In this document: piece by piece, positions 1 to 10,123 of the stretch
Layout: each line of letters starts with the position of its first letter
Position numbering within the stretch: the stretch's first letter is position 1
Assembly: GCA_019649035.1 (NCBI GenBank)
Contig: BMAT01005238.1
Coordinates: 47,983-68,094 of the forward strand
From: Elysia marginata
Taxonomy: Eukaryota > Mollusca > Gastropoda > Plakobranchidae
Length of the DNA stretch: 20,112 bases
Direction: 5' to 3'
Notes under the pieces: model-generated
The model's database searches: none
What the model was told of the DNA's origin: nothing
Seen by the model: the letters and a program-made list of their open reading frames with translations, nothing else
Made by a program: the position numbers and the translations under genes

Positions 1-27
1 AAAAAAAAAAAAAAAAAAAAAAAAAAA
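1..27. repeat. poly-A tract at the window edge
   Basis: 27 A residues start the window. It could be the tail of a retroposed element lying upstream or a plain homopolymer, and it cannot be resolved without the preceding sequence. Confidence 0.9.
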
Positions 28-775
28 CGAGGCAAAGAATCAGACAGAAAGTCTCATTCAGTATGAAATTGCATTTCGCTAAATTTTGTCGTAGCTTTTG
101 GGGAGAATTTGATTTTCCATTGACTCATGCCCTTTTAGTTTAGGCTATTAGTAATCCCATGATGATTATTGTCTTACCTGAACTAAGGGTAAGAGATGCA
201 AGAACTCAGATCGAGGAAACATTGAAGTTCTCTTCTTACATTCTGTTCATACGTGCAATGCGTGCAAGGATTAACACCTTGCATTATTAAGGCATAATCA
301 ATAATAGCCTTCTGACAAAAGGTCTGAAAAAGTTCGTTTTTTTTTTCTGTTCATCAGCACTAACTTATATTATAATTATGTCTCTATGGCACAGTGGCAC
401 GATTTATAATACTTTGATAATGAGTCATGAACGGCAGAACTTAAGCTTCGCCTATCCGTTCAAAGTAAACAAAATGTGATATAAAAATATATGCATCAAT
501 TATTTTCATGAAAGCTAAAATAGGGCCATCTTCCACTTGAGGATAACAGTTGACAACTCACATCAAACAATCACCAAAATACCAAAGCCAGCTCCTACTT
601 TTGTTATTGTAGGCTTATCTTATATAATTATAAGGTAAACCGAGGAGTGTTCTGAGGTGGCGAGGATCCATGTAAGCGGCGAAAGAACACAGGTTCAAGT
701 AAATTCTTATTTTTTATCCTCGGTTTGGAAAGTTCCTGGCCGAGACCAACAAACTGAGCAGGTCCAGTAATCCAA

Positions 776-776
<1 letters not shown>
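28..776. other. AT-rich non-coding DNA, nothing recognised
   Basis: No open frame, RNA gene or mobile-element signature stands out. A word GGTTCAAGT near 693 resembles a polymerase III B box, but no A box or tRNA fold accompanies it. Confidence 0.6.

Positions 777-818
<42 letters not shown>
777..818. repeat. (TAA)14 microsatellite
   Basis: This is an uninterrupted run of 14 TAA units (42 bp). A shorter TTATT/ATT-type run lies about 60 bp downstream near 877-896. Confidence 0.97.
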
Positions 819-819
<1 letters not shown>

Positions 820-1387
820 CTAATATTAAAACAAAAACCAAAAACTGGCGAATGGTGTTTTATTGATCTAACTCATTTTATTTTATTATTATTATTCAGG
901 ACGAAGTAATGTTAAAACTCTTTTTGGAGTAATGGGCCGGCCCACTCAAGATCAATCTGAATAACAAAATGTTCAACATAAGGACTGTGAAATGTGCTCA
1001 AATGCAGGGGCTTAGTTTACTTTGGCGGTCTCGGTTCTGAATAATAATACTCAAAGCGTTAATCAATAAGCACAATGATGTAGGCTAGCCTATATAACGT
1101 ACAATCTAAAGAGAATTGTTTGTGTAATCGTAAAGATGAAAAAAAAAGTTACGCGTTTTATTTCCATGTCAGTACTAAGGATGCGTTCAGCAAACAAAAC
1201 GCAGTACGGGTTTTGAATATTTATGTTTGTGGGACATGAACGAGTTGAGATAACAAAAGTGGATCAATATTCAATTTTACTCAATATTTCTACTTTTCCG
1301 AAGAGTCAAATTCTAAAATTACATTCCAATAACTAGTTCCAGTTTCACTTTTTGTACGAAGGCCACCTCAACTTTTTAACAATATAG
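819..1387. other. non-coding DNA, nothing recognised
   Basis: AT-rich sequence with short chance open frames only and no splice-flanked coding-like segment. Confidence 0.6.
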
Positions 1388-1460
1388 CAACAACAACAAC
1401 AACAACAGCAGCAGCAAAAACAACAAAAACAACAGCAGCAGCAAAAATAACAACAACAAA
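1388..1460. repeat. CAA/CAG compound microsatellite
   Basis: Six perfect CAA units (1388-1405) pass into CAG triplets, then mixed CAA/CAAAAA/CAG units. The cysteine- or valine-rich minus-strand frames over it are products of the repeat and not genes. Confidence 0.95.
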
Positions 1461-1689
1461 GCAAACAAAATAATGTGATAGGATGATTGATGTCCGACCC
1501 AGCGCAGAAACTGTCAGCGGTTTGGTAGCTGTTAAGTGTGCAACTAAGCTTTCCATGACTCACAACGTTCAAAACATATATAGCTTCGACAGCCCGTAAG
1601 TAAATACAATGAAAAATTGAATTCGATTTAATGTTTCGCACATGAAGTCATCAGACTCAGAGTAAATTATAGTTATACTGCTTAACAGC

Positions 1690-1875
1690 CCATAGATGAT
1701 AGAGGCGCGGTCTGGGTGGAAAAGGTTTGCGCGGAGCTTGCGTTGACTTGAGTTCGAATCCCAAAACTGCCAGTGTCGGTGGATGAGTTTGTGACCTTCT
1801 CTACGTCAGCCCCCAAGCGTGTGTTTGGTACGCAAATTGAGAAAAGACCTGTTCCTACTTTTACTCTATTTATAA
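1690..1875 (+). mobile_element. probable tRNA-derived SINE
   Basis: A RNA polymerase III type 2 internal promoter is visible. An A-box-like word GCGGTCTGGGTGG lies at 1707-1719, and a B box GTTCGAATC at 1752-1760 matches GWTCRANNC exactly. The 32-bp spacing between them is normal for tRNA genes and tRNA-derived SINEs. The head resembles a degenerate Leu/Ser-type tRNA, but the sequence after the B box does not close an acceptor stem. Instead it runs into about 110 bp of unrelated sequence ending in T-rich DNA and TATTTATAAAC, as in a SINE body and tail. Limits are approximate and no target-site duplication could be identified. The minus-strand open frame across this element is taken as meaningless. 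A tRNA pseudogene is the alternative. Confidence 0.5.
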
Positions 1876-2099
1876 ACAAAACATTTCACGGCTATCGAGA
1901 AGTGTAGGCGACAGGCTATCTGTTGAGTTGATGCGTATACAGGGAGGTTAGACATGAATCGTGGTCATGACAACATAAAGTTATAGTCACTAAGTTCTCA
2001 CTTCTCAATCGCTCTAAACAACGGTCAAAATTTGTGTAACTATCATAAAAGTTTTGGATTAGTTGCATATGAATTGTAAATCATAGCATAAGAATTTAA

Positions 2100-2960
2100 T
2101 TTTAACAGTTTCGGCTTGTCAGAAGGAAGATTACACCAAAGAGAGAGGCGCAACAAACAGCAGCAGCTGACTATCTAACCGGCGCGTGCCAAGAGAGGTC
2201 GCTGTGCGCAAACCTAAACAGACGATCTGAGCCAAGGCCTATTCTTAGCTTGTTCTCACACGATTCCGCAGGCTGAAACCTTTGTCATGGCTGGGACTTT
2301 GCCCTGAGAGAACGGAAAGGTTCTCGCTCTGCGTTACCTACCTAGATCTGGTTGCTCTATTCTAAGTACACGCTATGCATCAGGCAGAATGGAACCGTGA
2401 AAGCAGGTAGGCACTGCTTTTTTAAAAATCGTGGCACCTGTCTAGAAACTGTACTTTTCCTAACTGTTATTAAGTTGATCAATATTATAGTTCATACCGG
2501 TACCGTTTTTTTTTCAGCTATGCTTTGGCTATGGGATTGTTTTTGGTGTTTTAGAACAGGCTTGAAAACTGCCTAGGCCTAGCTGTGATTTCTTTGCTGA
2601 TATTGATCGTTATCCTGTCTTAGATATTTTAAGACAAACTAACCGGTTTTTAACTTTTGTTGAATAAATTTTAAAACTGATAATTCAGAACTGCGTAGTT
2701 ACCCATTTAACACGGTGATATCGATCGTTTGCCTTGCGTAAAACGCATGTTTCCGTCTGCTAGCGAAGCTGTCTCCCAACAGCTGATTGGCTGCCGGTAG
2801 TGAGAGCTTTCGCGAAAGGTTTCTAAGGCAAGACTAGCCTAGACAAGTCTGGGCCTAGACCAGTGCAATGGCCTAGACCGATGTCTAGTCGCGAGATCTA
2901 GTTAGGACTAGTCTACTTCTACTCTCAGTGAGCCCCAAAGAGCCGAAAACTCAACATTCA
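2100..2960. promoter_or_regulatory. CpG-richer region, candidate promoter or 5' UTR exon
   Basis: CpG density rises here against AT-rich flanks; by eye there are about a dozen CpGs in 2141-2340. An inverted CCAAT box overlapping an E-box-like word (CAGCTGATTGGCT) sits at 2780-2792, next to GC-rich, CpG-containing sequence (TTTCGCGAAAG, about 2809-2819). Donor-like sites lie at 2407 (GCAG|GTAGGC) and just beyond the region at 3065 (CCCG|GTAAGTT), so a non-coding first exon for the downstream + strand gene is possible. No ATG here opens a convincing frame. The two donors would leave phase 2 from their nearest open ATGs, which does not fit the phase 1 entry of the exon at 14546. This is inference only. 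Confidence 0.25.
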
Positions 2961-3145
2961 TAGATCTACTTGTTATTCAGAGTGAGGGGGTGTCTTTTCC
3001 ATTTGTGCAGTCATGTCATGGGCCTCTGAACTTAAATGATCCCCAAGGCATCCGCCCCCACCCGGTAAGTTAAATAGCCTAAGAAGATTGCTGGAAATCT
3101 AGAATTAGGCTTGATTTTTTTTGTATAATAGAAACTATTAGGCCC

Positions 3146-3690
3146 TAGATCTATATCCTACTCAACATCTAGTCTCTAGATCTTATCTTGGTCGGACATT
3201 TGACGTACAATCGTGAGTTGAAGACACTAGATCTAGAATCTAGATTAGATCTAGATCTAGATCTAGATCTATAGATTTTGATCTATAATATCAATATCTC
3301 AGACTCAGTATCTGGATACTGTCAGAGATAGCCTACCTTGCAGGTTAGGTCATCCAACTTTAAAGTTCATTTCAGGTCAAAGATCTAGATCTAGAATCTA
3401 GTTCTATATAGTTGTAAAAGCTACTGACCTCTAATTTAGTCTAGGGGTGAATCATTTCTGTCTTTAAAAAACGAGACTCTAGATCTAGATTTATTCTAGA
3501 TCTATTCTAGATCTAGATTCTAGATCCAGATTCTGGCTAGGGATGAAAAAAAAGACATGCCCAGGCAGGAATCCAAAACAAACCTTGGCTTCTAAGATAA
3601 ACAAATAAAACCAACCAATAAAATCATATCACCATAGCCTAGGCTTACAGTCTAGATCTAGGCTTACAGTCTAGATCTAGATCTAGATTG
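3146..3690. repeat. cluster of AGATCT/TCTAGA palindromic hexamers
   Basis: Overlapping palindromes AGATCT, TCTAGA and CTAG recur many times, with the densest tandem run TAGATC x 4.3 at 3246-3271 and further groups near 3229-3240, 3380-3400, 3478-3530 and 3651-3690. Isolated copies also occur near 2893, 11910, 12000, 12490, 16737 and 17436. Because the unit (TAGATC)n is self-complementary, the runs could fold into hairpins. No terminal inverted repeats or coding capacity mark it as a transposon, so it is best called a degenerate satellite-like or microsatellite-seeded cluster. Confidence 0.8.
3641..3678. repeat. tandem duplication of a 19-bp unit
   Basis: The unit AGGCTTACAGTCTAGATCT occurs at 3641-3659 and again, without mismatch, at 3660-3678. 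The second copy leads straight into more AGATCT repeats. This suggests local slippage or expansion seeded by the palindromic hexamer. Confidence 0.9.
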
Positions 3691-5023
3691 TGATTTTCCA
3701 TTATAGATCTAATGTTATACTACATTAGAAATAAATTTTATAAAAGGCACAGTATTAAACAGTTAAATGCATTGTTTTTAAAATTCAAAACAGATGACGA
3801 ATTAAAGGAAAATGAAGAGTAATTGCTTGTATAAAATATAGAATTCTCCCAATCAAGACATATTCTAGGTCCGTTATTCATAGGTTTGGATAATATAGCC
3901 TCACACTAACACGGTTTGTGAACAAGCTTGCAGATAACCTGACATTGTTGGTACATCAAATTTAACCATCACACCATGTGGCATTTTAAAGCTTGCAGAC
4001 ACCTGGGAACTAAGATTAAGAGAGCTGTTTGTTTGTTTTTTTGTTTGTTTTTTTTTTTTTTACAAGAAATAGGCTAGACATAAAACACTATTTGATGCTG
4101 TAGTTAAAAGGCTTTTTCTTTTCCTAATGACAATGTAATTCACAGAGTTAGGTCTGCTAAGTTTTAAGAAAAGATCTTTTGAGTGTATCAATCATTCAAT
4201 GCCTAGCATTTATGTTTCAATCGTAACTTAAATCTCATCATTTTAATCAAGACAGGAAACCACATGAACAAATTTATCTGATTATCCATTCTCTCGACTC
4301 ACAGGAAATTTTTTCCTAAATACAGTTGGATCCGCCAAATCTGGAAACACAATTTATCAGGAGATCTTGTTTAGAGATTCGAATTATTGTCTTAAAGTCA
4401 TTGCTAATTTGGGAAATATAGTTACCTGTTTAAAGCGGTACAAAAATTCCAGATATCATTGTCAAAATGAAGTCTTGGTGGCAGATTGTAAATGTTATTA
4501 TGTCAATCACTTACATGTTATGAATGAAATGACAGACAGGTGGTTCATAAAGCTTTCCTTGGCTTAAGCTATGTTGAACCGTGGTTTATAATATAAAACT
4601 ACTGTCAGTGTCATGCTGTGCACTTCACACTTCAGTTCTTCATGGTTGGGTATTGATAGAGCTTATAGATGTCTGTTCTAACAGAGTAATGGGTATTAAT
4701 CTAAAAATGAGAGACAGTTGCCAGACATGCTGCAAACATTACGGTCATTTTAAGAGAAAAGGGCGTGACTTTTGTTCGTCTCGTAAGATTTAGAGGGTAG
4801 GCCTACAGTTTGCAAAGACACTGCGTGTAAGGGTTGCGTAACTCTCATCATTCACTGATCGTCCCTATGTAACAGATTCGCAGCAAGAAATGATTCAATT
4901 TGTCTATGAAATGATAAATTAATTGTGCTCGAAGCACTTGAGATTCCAGGAGCAACAATAATGCAAGTTGCCAAGTACTTTGACATATCCATGCCTCAAG
5001 TTAGGAGAGTAAATTCTCACCGT
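3691..5023. other. AT-rich DNA without a supportable gene
   Basis: Open frames at 4367-4567 and 4581-4793 are short, begin at non-ATG codons and show no recognisable motif. At about 4910-5011 a short frame contains a helix-turn-helix-like string (QVAKYFDISMPQVRR), which might be a decayed transposase remnant but is too short to call. Confidence 0.55.
4028..4061. repeat. GTTT/poly-T low-complexity tract
   Basis: GTTT units pass into a run of T residues. It is simple sequence in otherwise unremarkable AT-rich DNA. Confidence 0.9.
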
Positions 5024-5050
5024 TTCTTCCTCTACTTCTTCTTCTTCTTC

Positions 5051-5113
<63 letters not shown>

Positions 5114-5187
5114 TATTCTTCTTCTTTTTCTTCTTCTTCTTCTTCTTCCTTTTCTTCTTCTTCTTCCCATTCTTCGTTTTCTTCTTA
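5024..5187. repeat. long CTT/GAA tract
   Basis: This is an imperfect TTC/CTT tract of about 160 bp with a perfect core of 20 CTT units at 5053-5112. The + strand is almost purely pyrimidine. Poly-Phe and poly-Arg/Lys open frames across it are repeat artefacts. Homopurine-homopyrimidine mirror repeats of this length are known to be able to form triplex (H-) DNA. Confidence 0.97.
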
Positions 5188-7200
5188 CCTTCATTCACTC
5201 ACTCTGTGTATGTGCACGTTACATAATAACCATGTCTGAACACATTAAATTTACTCTTTTTTTTAAAGTTGTCCGTAAAATCGGAAGAACCCTGTTAAAT
5301 TTGAAAAGAAGTCTCCACCAATTTTCCAATTAAGGAAGGCCGGCTGTATTTTCATGTCACAGAGATAATTTTAAAAATGGAATGATATTTTTCTTCAAAG
5401 AAAGTAAATAATGGACTTTAAAACAAACCATGTTCAGACTAGAATGCAGTAAATTTAACTTTTTCATTGAACAGTTTCTAAGAGAAGTGATATGTAGCTG
5501 AACCATCTGGAATCGTCCTAGAGACTGTTTTCATGGATAAGAAAAATTGATAAGTCCATTGTTCATTCTTTTTAAAATCCCAAAAGTATTCTTTTGCTTT
5601 AACCAATATTATAAAAGAAAAATGCCATGTCCATAATTTTTGTCTTGAAATTGTCTTCTAAAGGTATATGCTGTATATTCTCCTTAACTACCCTTTTTTC
5701 AATGGTTTTGGAATTTATATACAGTACAAATCTCTTATGATGTAATATCATGTCTGATGATTCGAAATTAGCAATATGTTGAAGTTTTCCATGTTTGAGG
5801 TTTCTTATTCTTTTAGAGTCTTGTAACATTAGAATTCATAATTCAAACTGAATCACCTTTAATTAATTCTCTAAAAAAAAATTAATTTCTTTATGTTCCA
5901 CGTAAGAGGTTTTCCTTTTTGTACTTAGTTGGAGCAGTTTCTCCAAAGCATGGTCTGTAACAAACACTCATTAATCCAATTTTTCATCTCCATACTCATA
6001 CAGACATGCCTTTGCCTCTTATATTTATATGTTTAATGTTCGTGCATGCATGCAAGCATTGGGTAAGAGAGGGAGGTGATAGTTTTATTAGTTTAGTTTT
6101 TTTAATTGTTTTAACAACACAATGATCAACTATAATATTGATAACTATAACAACTTTTTTTATTTTTAAAATTCTGAGCATTTAACAGCATTATCGTTTA
6201 CCTTTCTCTCTCTCCCTTTCCTGGCCCTCTTTCTTCTTTTTTCCATCTGCCTCGTGGAAATTTAGGGGAATGAGTGTGAGTCAGTTAATCGGATTGTCTT
6301 TTTTTAAAGGAATTAATGACATACTTTTTGGTACGTTGTAGTTGTTTTTCTTGGAGGTCTGTGCTACCAAATAAAAGTCTTGTCCCTGAGCTGAAAGCAT
6401 AATTTTTTTATATAAACATTGTGTTGTCAACTAACATTTTAATTACTTCTGGTTTTTTTAATACTGAAAGGGTGGCAACGGTTAAACTTCTGAAAATATT
6501 TCTAATGTGAACGTGTCATCTTGTTTCTCTAAAACTCTTTGTGTAGAAAAGTTTTATTTGGCATCTCTGAAGGCTATGCTTGTGGAAATACACTTTGTGT
6601 TTAGCACCTGAAATAAGATGTCTGGGTCGTGACCTCAATCGGAATGGGTGTCATTCTTTCTTGTGATGACCCTAATTATGACAATCCTGTTTATATGCTA
6701 TAATTAGCCCTGTTGTAGCGTGACATCATGATTCATGCACCTTAGTCTGAAATGAGGTCACGAAGGTGCTGACTGCTGCGCCCAGCCGTTTAACTTTCAG
6801 CAACCAGCTTGAGATTTTTCTTTTCATCTCTGCTTTTTAACACACAGTTGCTGGCAGACAGTTTTAGCTAATTTTAGATATTTATGTCAGTCATATTTAA
6901 TTAAAAGACAAAATATGGTTTTCAATCGAACGAATCGGACAAAGGTCAACTTTTCATTAAGATTATGAGAAAAATTCATCCGCTACCGATGTCCGAGGCA
7001 ATGACTTGTGGAAACTTTAGCCCTTGTCTTTTTGACTTGTTTAACAGCCATTTTTTTGTTTACCGCATAACAACATAAACCGATATATATTATTATAATT
7101 TTTTTACACGGAGGATGGCAACAGAAAGCATGTAATTTAAACATTTACAAACTAAACTGTGGAAATGAGTGAGATCGAGAGGGCGATGTCACTGAGTTTT
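5188..7200. other. AT-rich spacer or intron, no gene recognised
   Basis: Low G+C with poly-T runs and short chance open frames on both strands (for example 5599-5829 minus and 5996-6181 minus). The only structured item seen is an 11-bp inverted repeat, TCGTGACCTCA, at 6627-6637 and 6753-6763. Confidence 0.55.
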
Positions 7201-8693
7201 TCTTTGTGTGTTTTGATCTAGTACACACGTCAGTGGATGCGCCCCACTTAGCTGCTTGAAATGTTAGGTGCATGCGTCATTCAAGTTCGCAGCCATCGGC
7301 ACAGACAGTGCAAGTTATACAAATGTATGACTATGTACACACCAGGGTGCGCAGGCGGCTTTGGTAATAGGAGCAGTCAGTATCTTCCAAGTCATACCGT
7401 ATTTTACACTTAGGCGAGGCATGTAGCCTCGATATTGCGAGCGGGTGTATTACTTTGGTGGTGGATCAAAACAGCGCTCAGATTTTACTCAAATTTGATT
7501 TTAGCATTGTTGGCGAGCTTATTAGGACGATTAACTGATTGTTTTTTGTATGTCTTTAATACTAGCACTCCTTTTCACCTGAACCTTCATACCATTACTG
7601 CGTGCACCCTTTGCCAGTAATAATGCAAACAAGAGCAAATATTTCACCTAAAATTATACAATCATTATAATTCCACGTCTAACCTCAACAATGTAAAATA
7701 AAATTGAAAAGAAGGTATATGAAGATTGAATTAAGGAAAAAAAAACGAAAGGAAGAATGGAATTACTGGTAGATCTCTAAGTGCGTCTGAACAAAGTTTT
7801 TTGTCCGTCTCTTTAGGAATATGTTATATCTTATTACATGAGATACACTGTCTGCATTTCAGCCAGGATATCATTTGATAACCATAGACTATTCTAGATC
7901 TTGTAGGCCTTTACTGTATGTGAAGTTTTAGACAAGTTCTAACAAGCCGCACTTCAGTGAACCAGCAAGCGACCGTGCTTTACCTGAGTGTGTAGCCTGC
8001 CGCAAGTTTATCATGCATTCCTAGGAGGAATGCGGTAGGGCCTAAGTTCTGGTCAACTTCAGAGACGTTATGTCTACACAGAGTGGTAAACAAAACACGC
8101 AGCCCTACAATTACAGATAGAAGCGAGTCCCCGCTTAGGACCGCGCTTATTGAACATTGTTTTGATATTTACAAATGACTTTCTTTTCAAATATTTTATA
8201 ATCCGTATTCGCCTTCTCAGCTATAGATTGCTGTAACCACTACATATTTTAATAAGTAGAATAGAACAAGCGACAAAAGAATTATTGTATTATATATGCC
8301 TAGCCTCGTATCTAGCACGCACACTGAAGTCTTCTGAGATTTTTTTCGCCAATATTTGTGATCTTCCTCACAAAGAGAGTGTGTCGGTTGCTGTTAAAAT
8401 AAAAGTAGAACGTCTGTCGGCGTGTCCCGTACCCACAGTTTTTTTTTATCTTTTTCTTGTAAACACCTTGAAATTTCGGGTCCCACTGTGTCGGGACAAC
8501 CCTGTTTAGAGCCTCGGGTATTTAGCGCCACTCTGCCCAGAGTAACACGCCCAGTCCATACCCCTTCTCTAGCTATCCGCATAAATTCCTTTTGAAAAAC
8601 GGTCTGATTGATTTTTAATGTATGATAGTGTGGGATTTCTATTACAATGGACGCCTTGGTTGTCACCTGTGCCTGATTGCGAGCAGCAGTTAG

Positions 8694-8705
8694 NCCCCCC
8701 CCCCC
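8694..8705. repeat. ambiguous base followed by C11 homopolymer
   Basis: A single N at 8694 precedes eleven C residues. This is typical of a homopolymer that the sequencing or assembly could not resolve, so length and frame here are unreliable. Minus-strand open frames crossing it contain an undefined residue and are not credible genes. Confidence 0.9.
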
Positions 8706-10110
8706 TCCACCCATTTTTTTCCTTTTCGGTATACGTATTTGTCGCATGCGCCGGATAGGTTTTTCTGTACTTCAACAGCGTTATCGAATCCTTTTTTTTC
8801 AATACGCATAGTGCTACAGACAGATAACCACACATATTCAAGGGTTCTAAAGGTATGACCACAATCACTTCTCATAAAACCGGATTGATCGGATTTGTAA
8901 CTAGCTTTAACTTGTTGTTCGTGGAGTCGCAATCGTTACCTCTACTTACGTGTATTTGTCTGGAAATTGTATTTCTAAACCCGAACAGCTTCAATCGCAA
9001 ATATTGCCTGGTAGAATCATTCTCTTCCATCACCGCAGCAGTAGTTTAAGTACATGTACTACAATTAAGAAAAAGAAAAAGATGCCAAATACAAAATAAT
9101 GCGATAAACTCAAAGACGTTACTATATAATATATATAGCAGGTTTGCTTGATTTCCTATGGTCGCCGTGCGCAACCACACAGCTGACTGCCCGACCTGCT
9201 TTACCGATTCAATATCAGTTTACTTGTAATATTAGATTCATGTTGAGCCTATCTGCTAAATGTGGGACACACTCGCGAGCATCCATGAATGTATTGCACC
9301 CGGCGGCAGAAAGTTCAGAACATACACGCGTGCATTTTTAGGGTGCTAAATTATGTTGCTTATCACACGCGTGCGCGCCTGTAGCTCTTCGTGTGTGCAG
9401 GATGCTCACTTGCAGTCAGCAATGTTACATAATCAATATTAAACAGGCCCCGTCTAGTCTATTATAAGCATCCCCTGTGCTTTGGAACTTCTAGCAAAGT
9501 TGAGTTAACATTAAAAAAAAAAGTCACGCCTCCCACCCCATCTCTCTCTCTTACTATCTCTCCCGCATGCTCGCCTTCTCGCTCGCTGTGTTACATCAAA
9601 TCGCATATTTTCTCCCGTTTCTCATATATATAGTATTTTCACGCTTCACAAAGTCATCTTTCTTTTTGTTGTGTTTTGCCGCATTGTTCCTTTCAGCCTA
9701 CTTGATTTCGATAGCGCATTTACTCTTCCTTAAATATTACATTAAAAAAAAGAAAGCTCTGCAATGATTGCATGCTGAGGGAACTGACTGAGCTGTTTGC
9801 AGGCAAGTTGCACTCAGCGTTCACGTCCACTACATGCATCATCTTTGAGCCCAGTCAGCTGATTTCAGCAAACCCTTTACCGGTAGGCCTTACCTTGTCT
9901 GTCTGCACTGCAAGCAGCTCGCTACTCCACAGCTTGGCCAGCCTGCTGTAAACCTGGACAAAATTTGCGTAACTTTACACGGTAAATCCTTCACCTACAG
10001 GTATCAACTTTTCGATAGCAAATAGCGAGCCAGCAAGCACTTTTTAGCCCCTTCTCCACTGGCCAGTCAACATCACGACCACACCAATCAGATGCAGACA
10101 TACGGAGCCT

Positions 10111-10123
10111 CCCCCCCCCCCCC
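10111..10123. repeat. C13 homopolymer
   Basis: Thirteen C residues in a row lie just downstream of a CCAAT-containing word (ACACCAATCAG). The length may be inexact. Confidence 0.9.

Noticed and set aside
660..715. Possible second tRNA-like element (GGTTCAAGT)
   Set aside because: No A box at the right spacing and no cloverleaf stems could be found.
1345..1641. Cysteine-rich minus-strand frame resembling a small secreted peptide
   Set aside because: The Cys run comes from the CAA/CAG repeat read in reverse, and no signal peptide or conserved spacing is present.
5001..5239. Open frames rich in Phe/Ser (+) or Arg/Lys (-)
   Set aside because: They are direct translations of the CTT/GAA simple repeat and have no other protein-like content.
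8394..8932. Three overlapping minus-strand open frames
   Set aside because: They cross the N and the C11 run, contain an undefined residue and overlap one another. No domain is recognisable.
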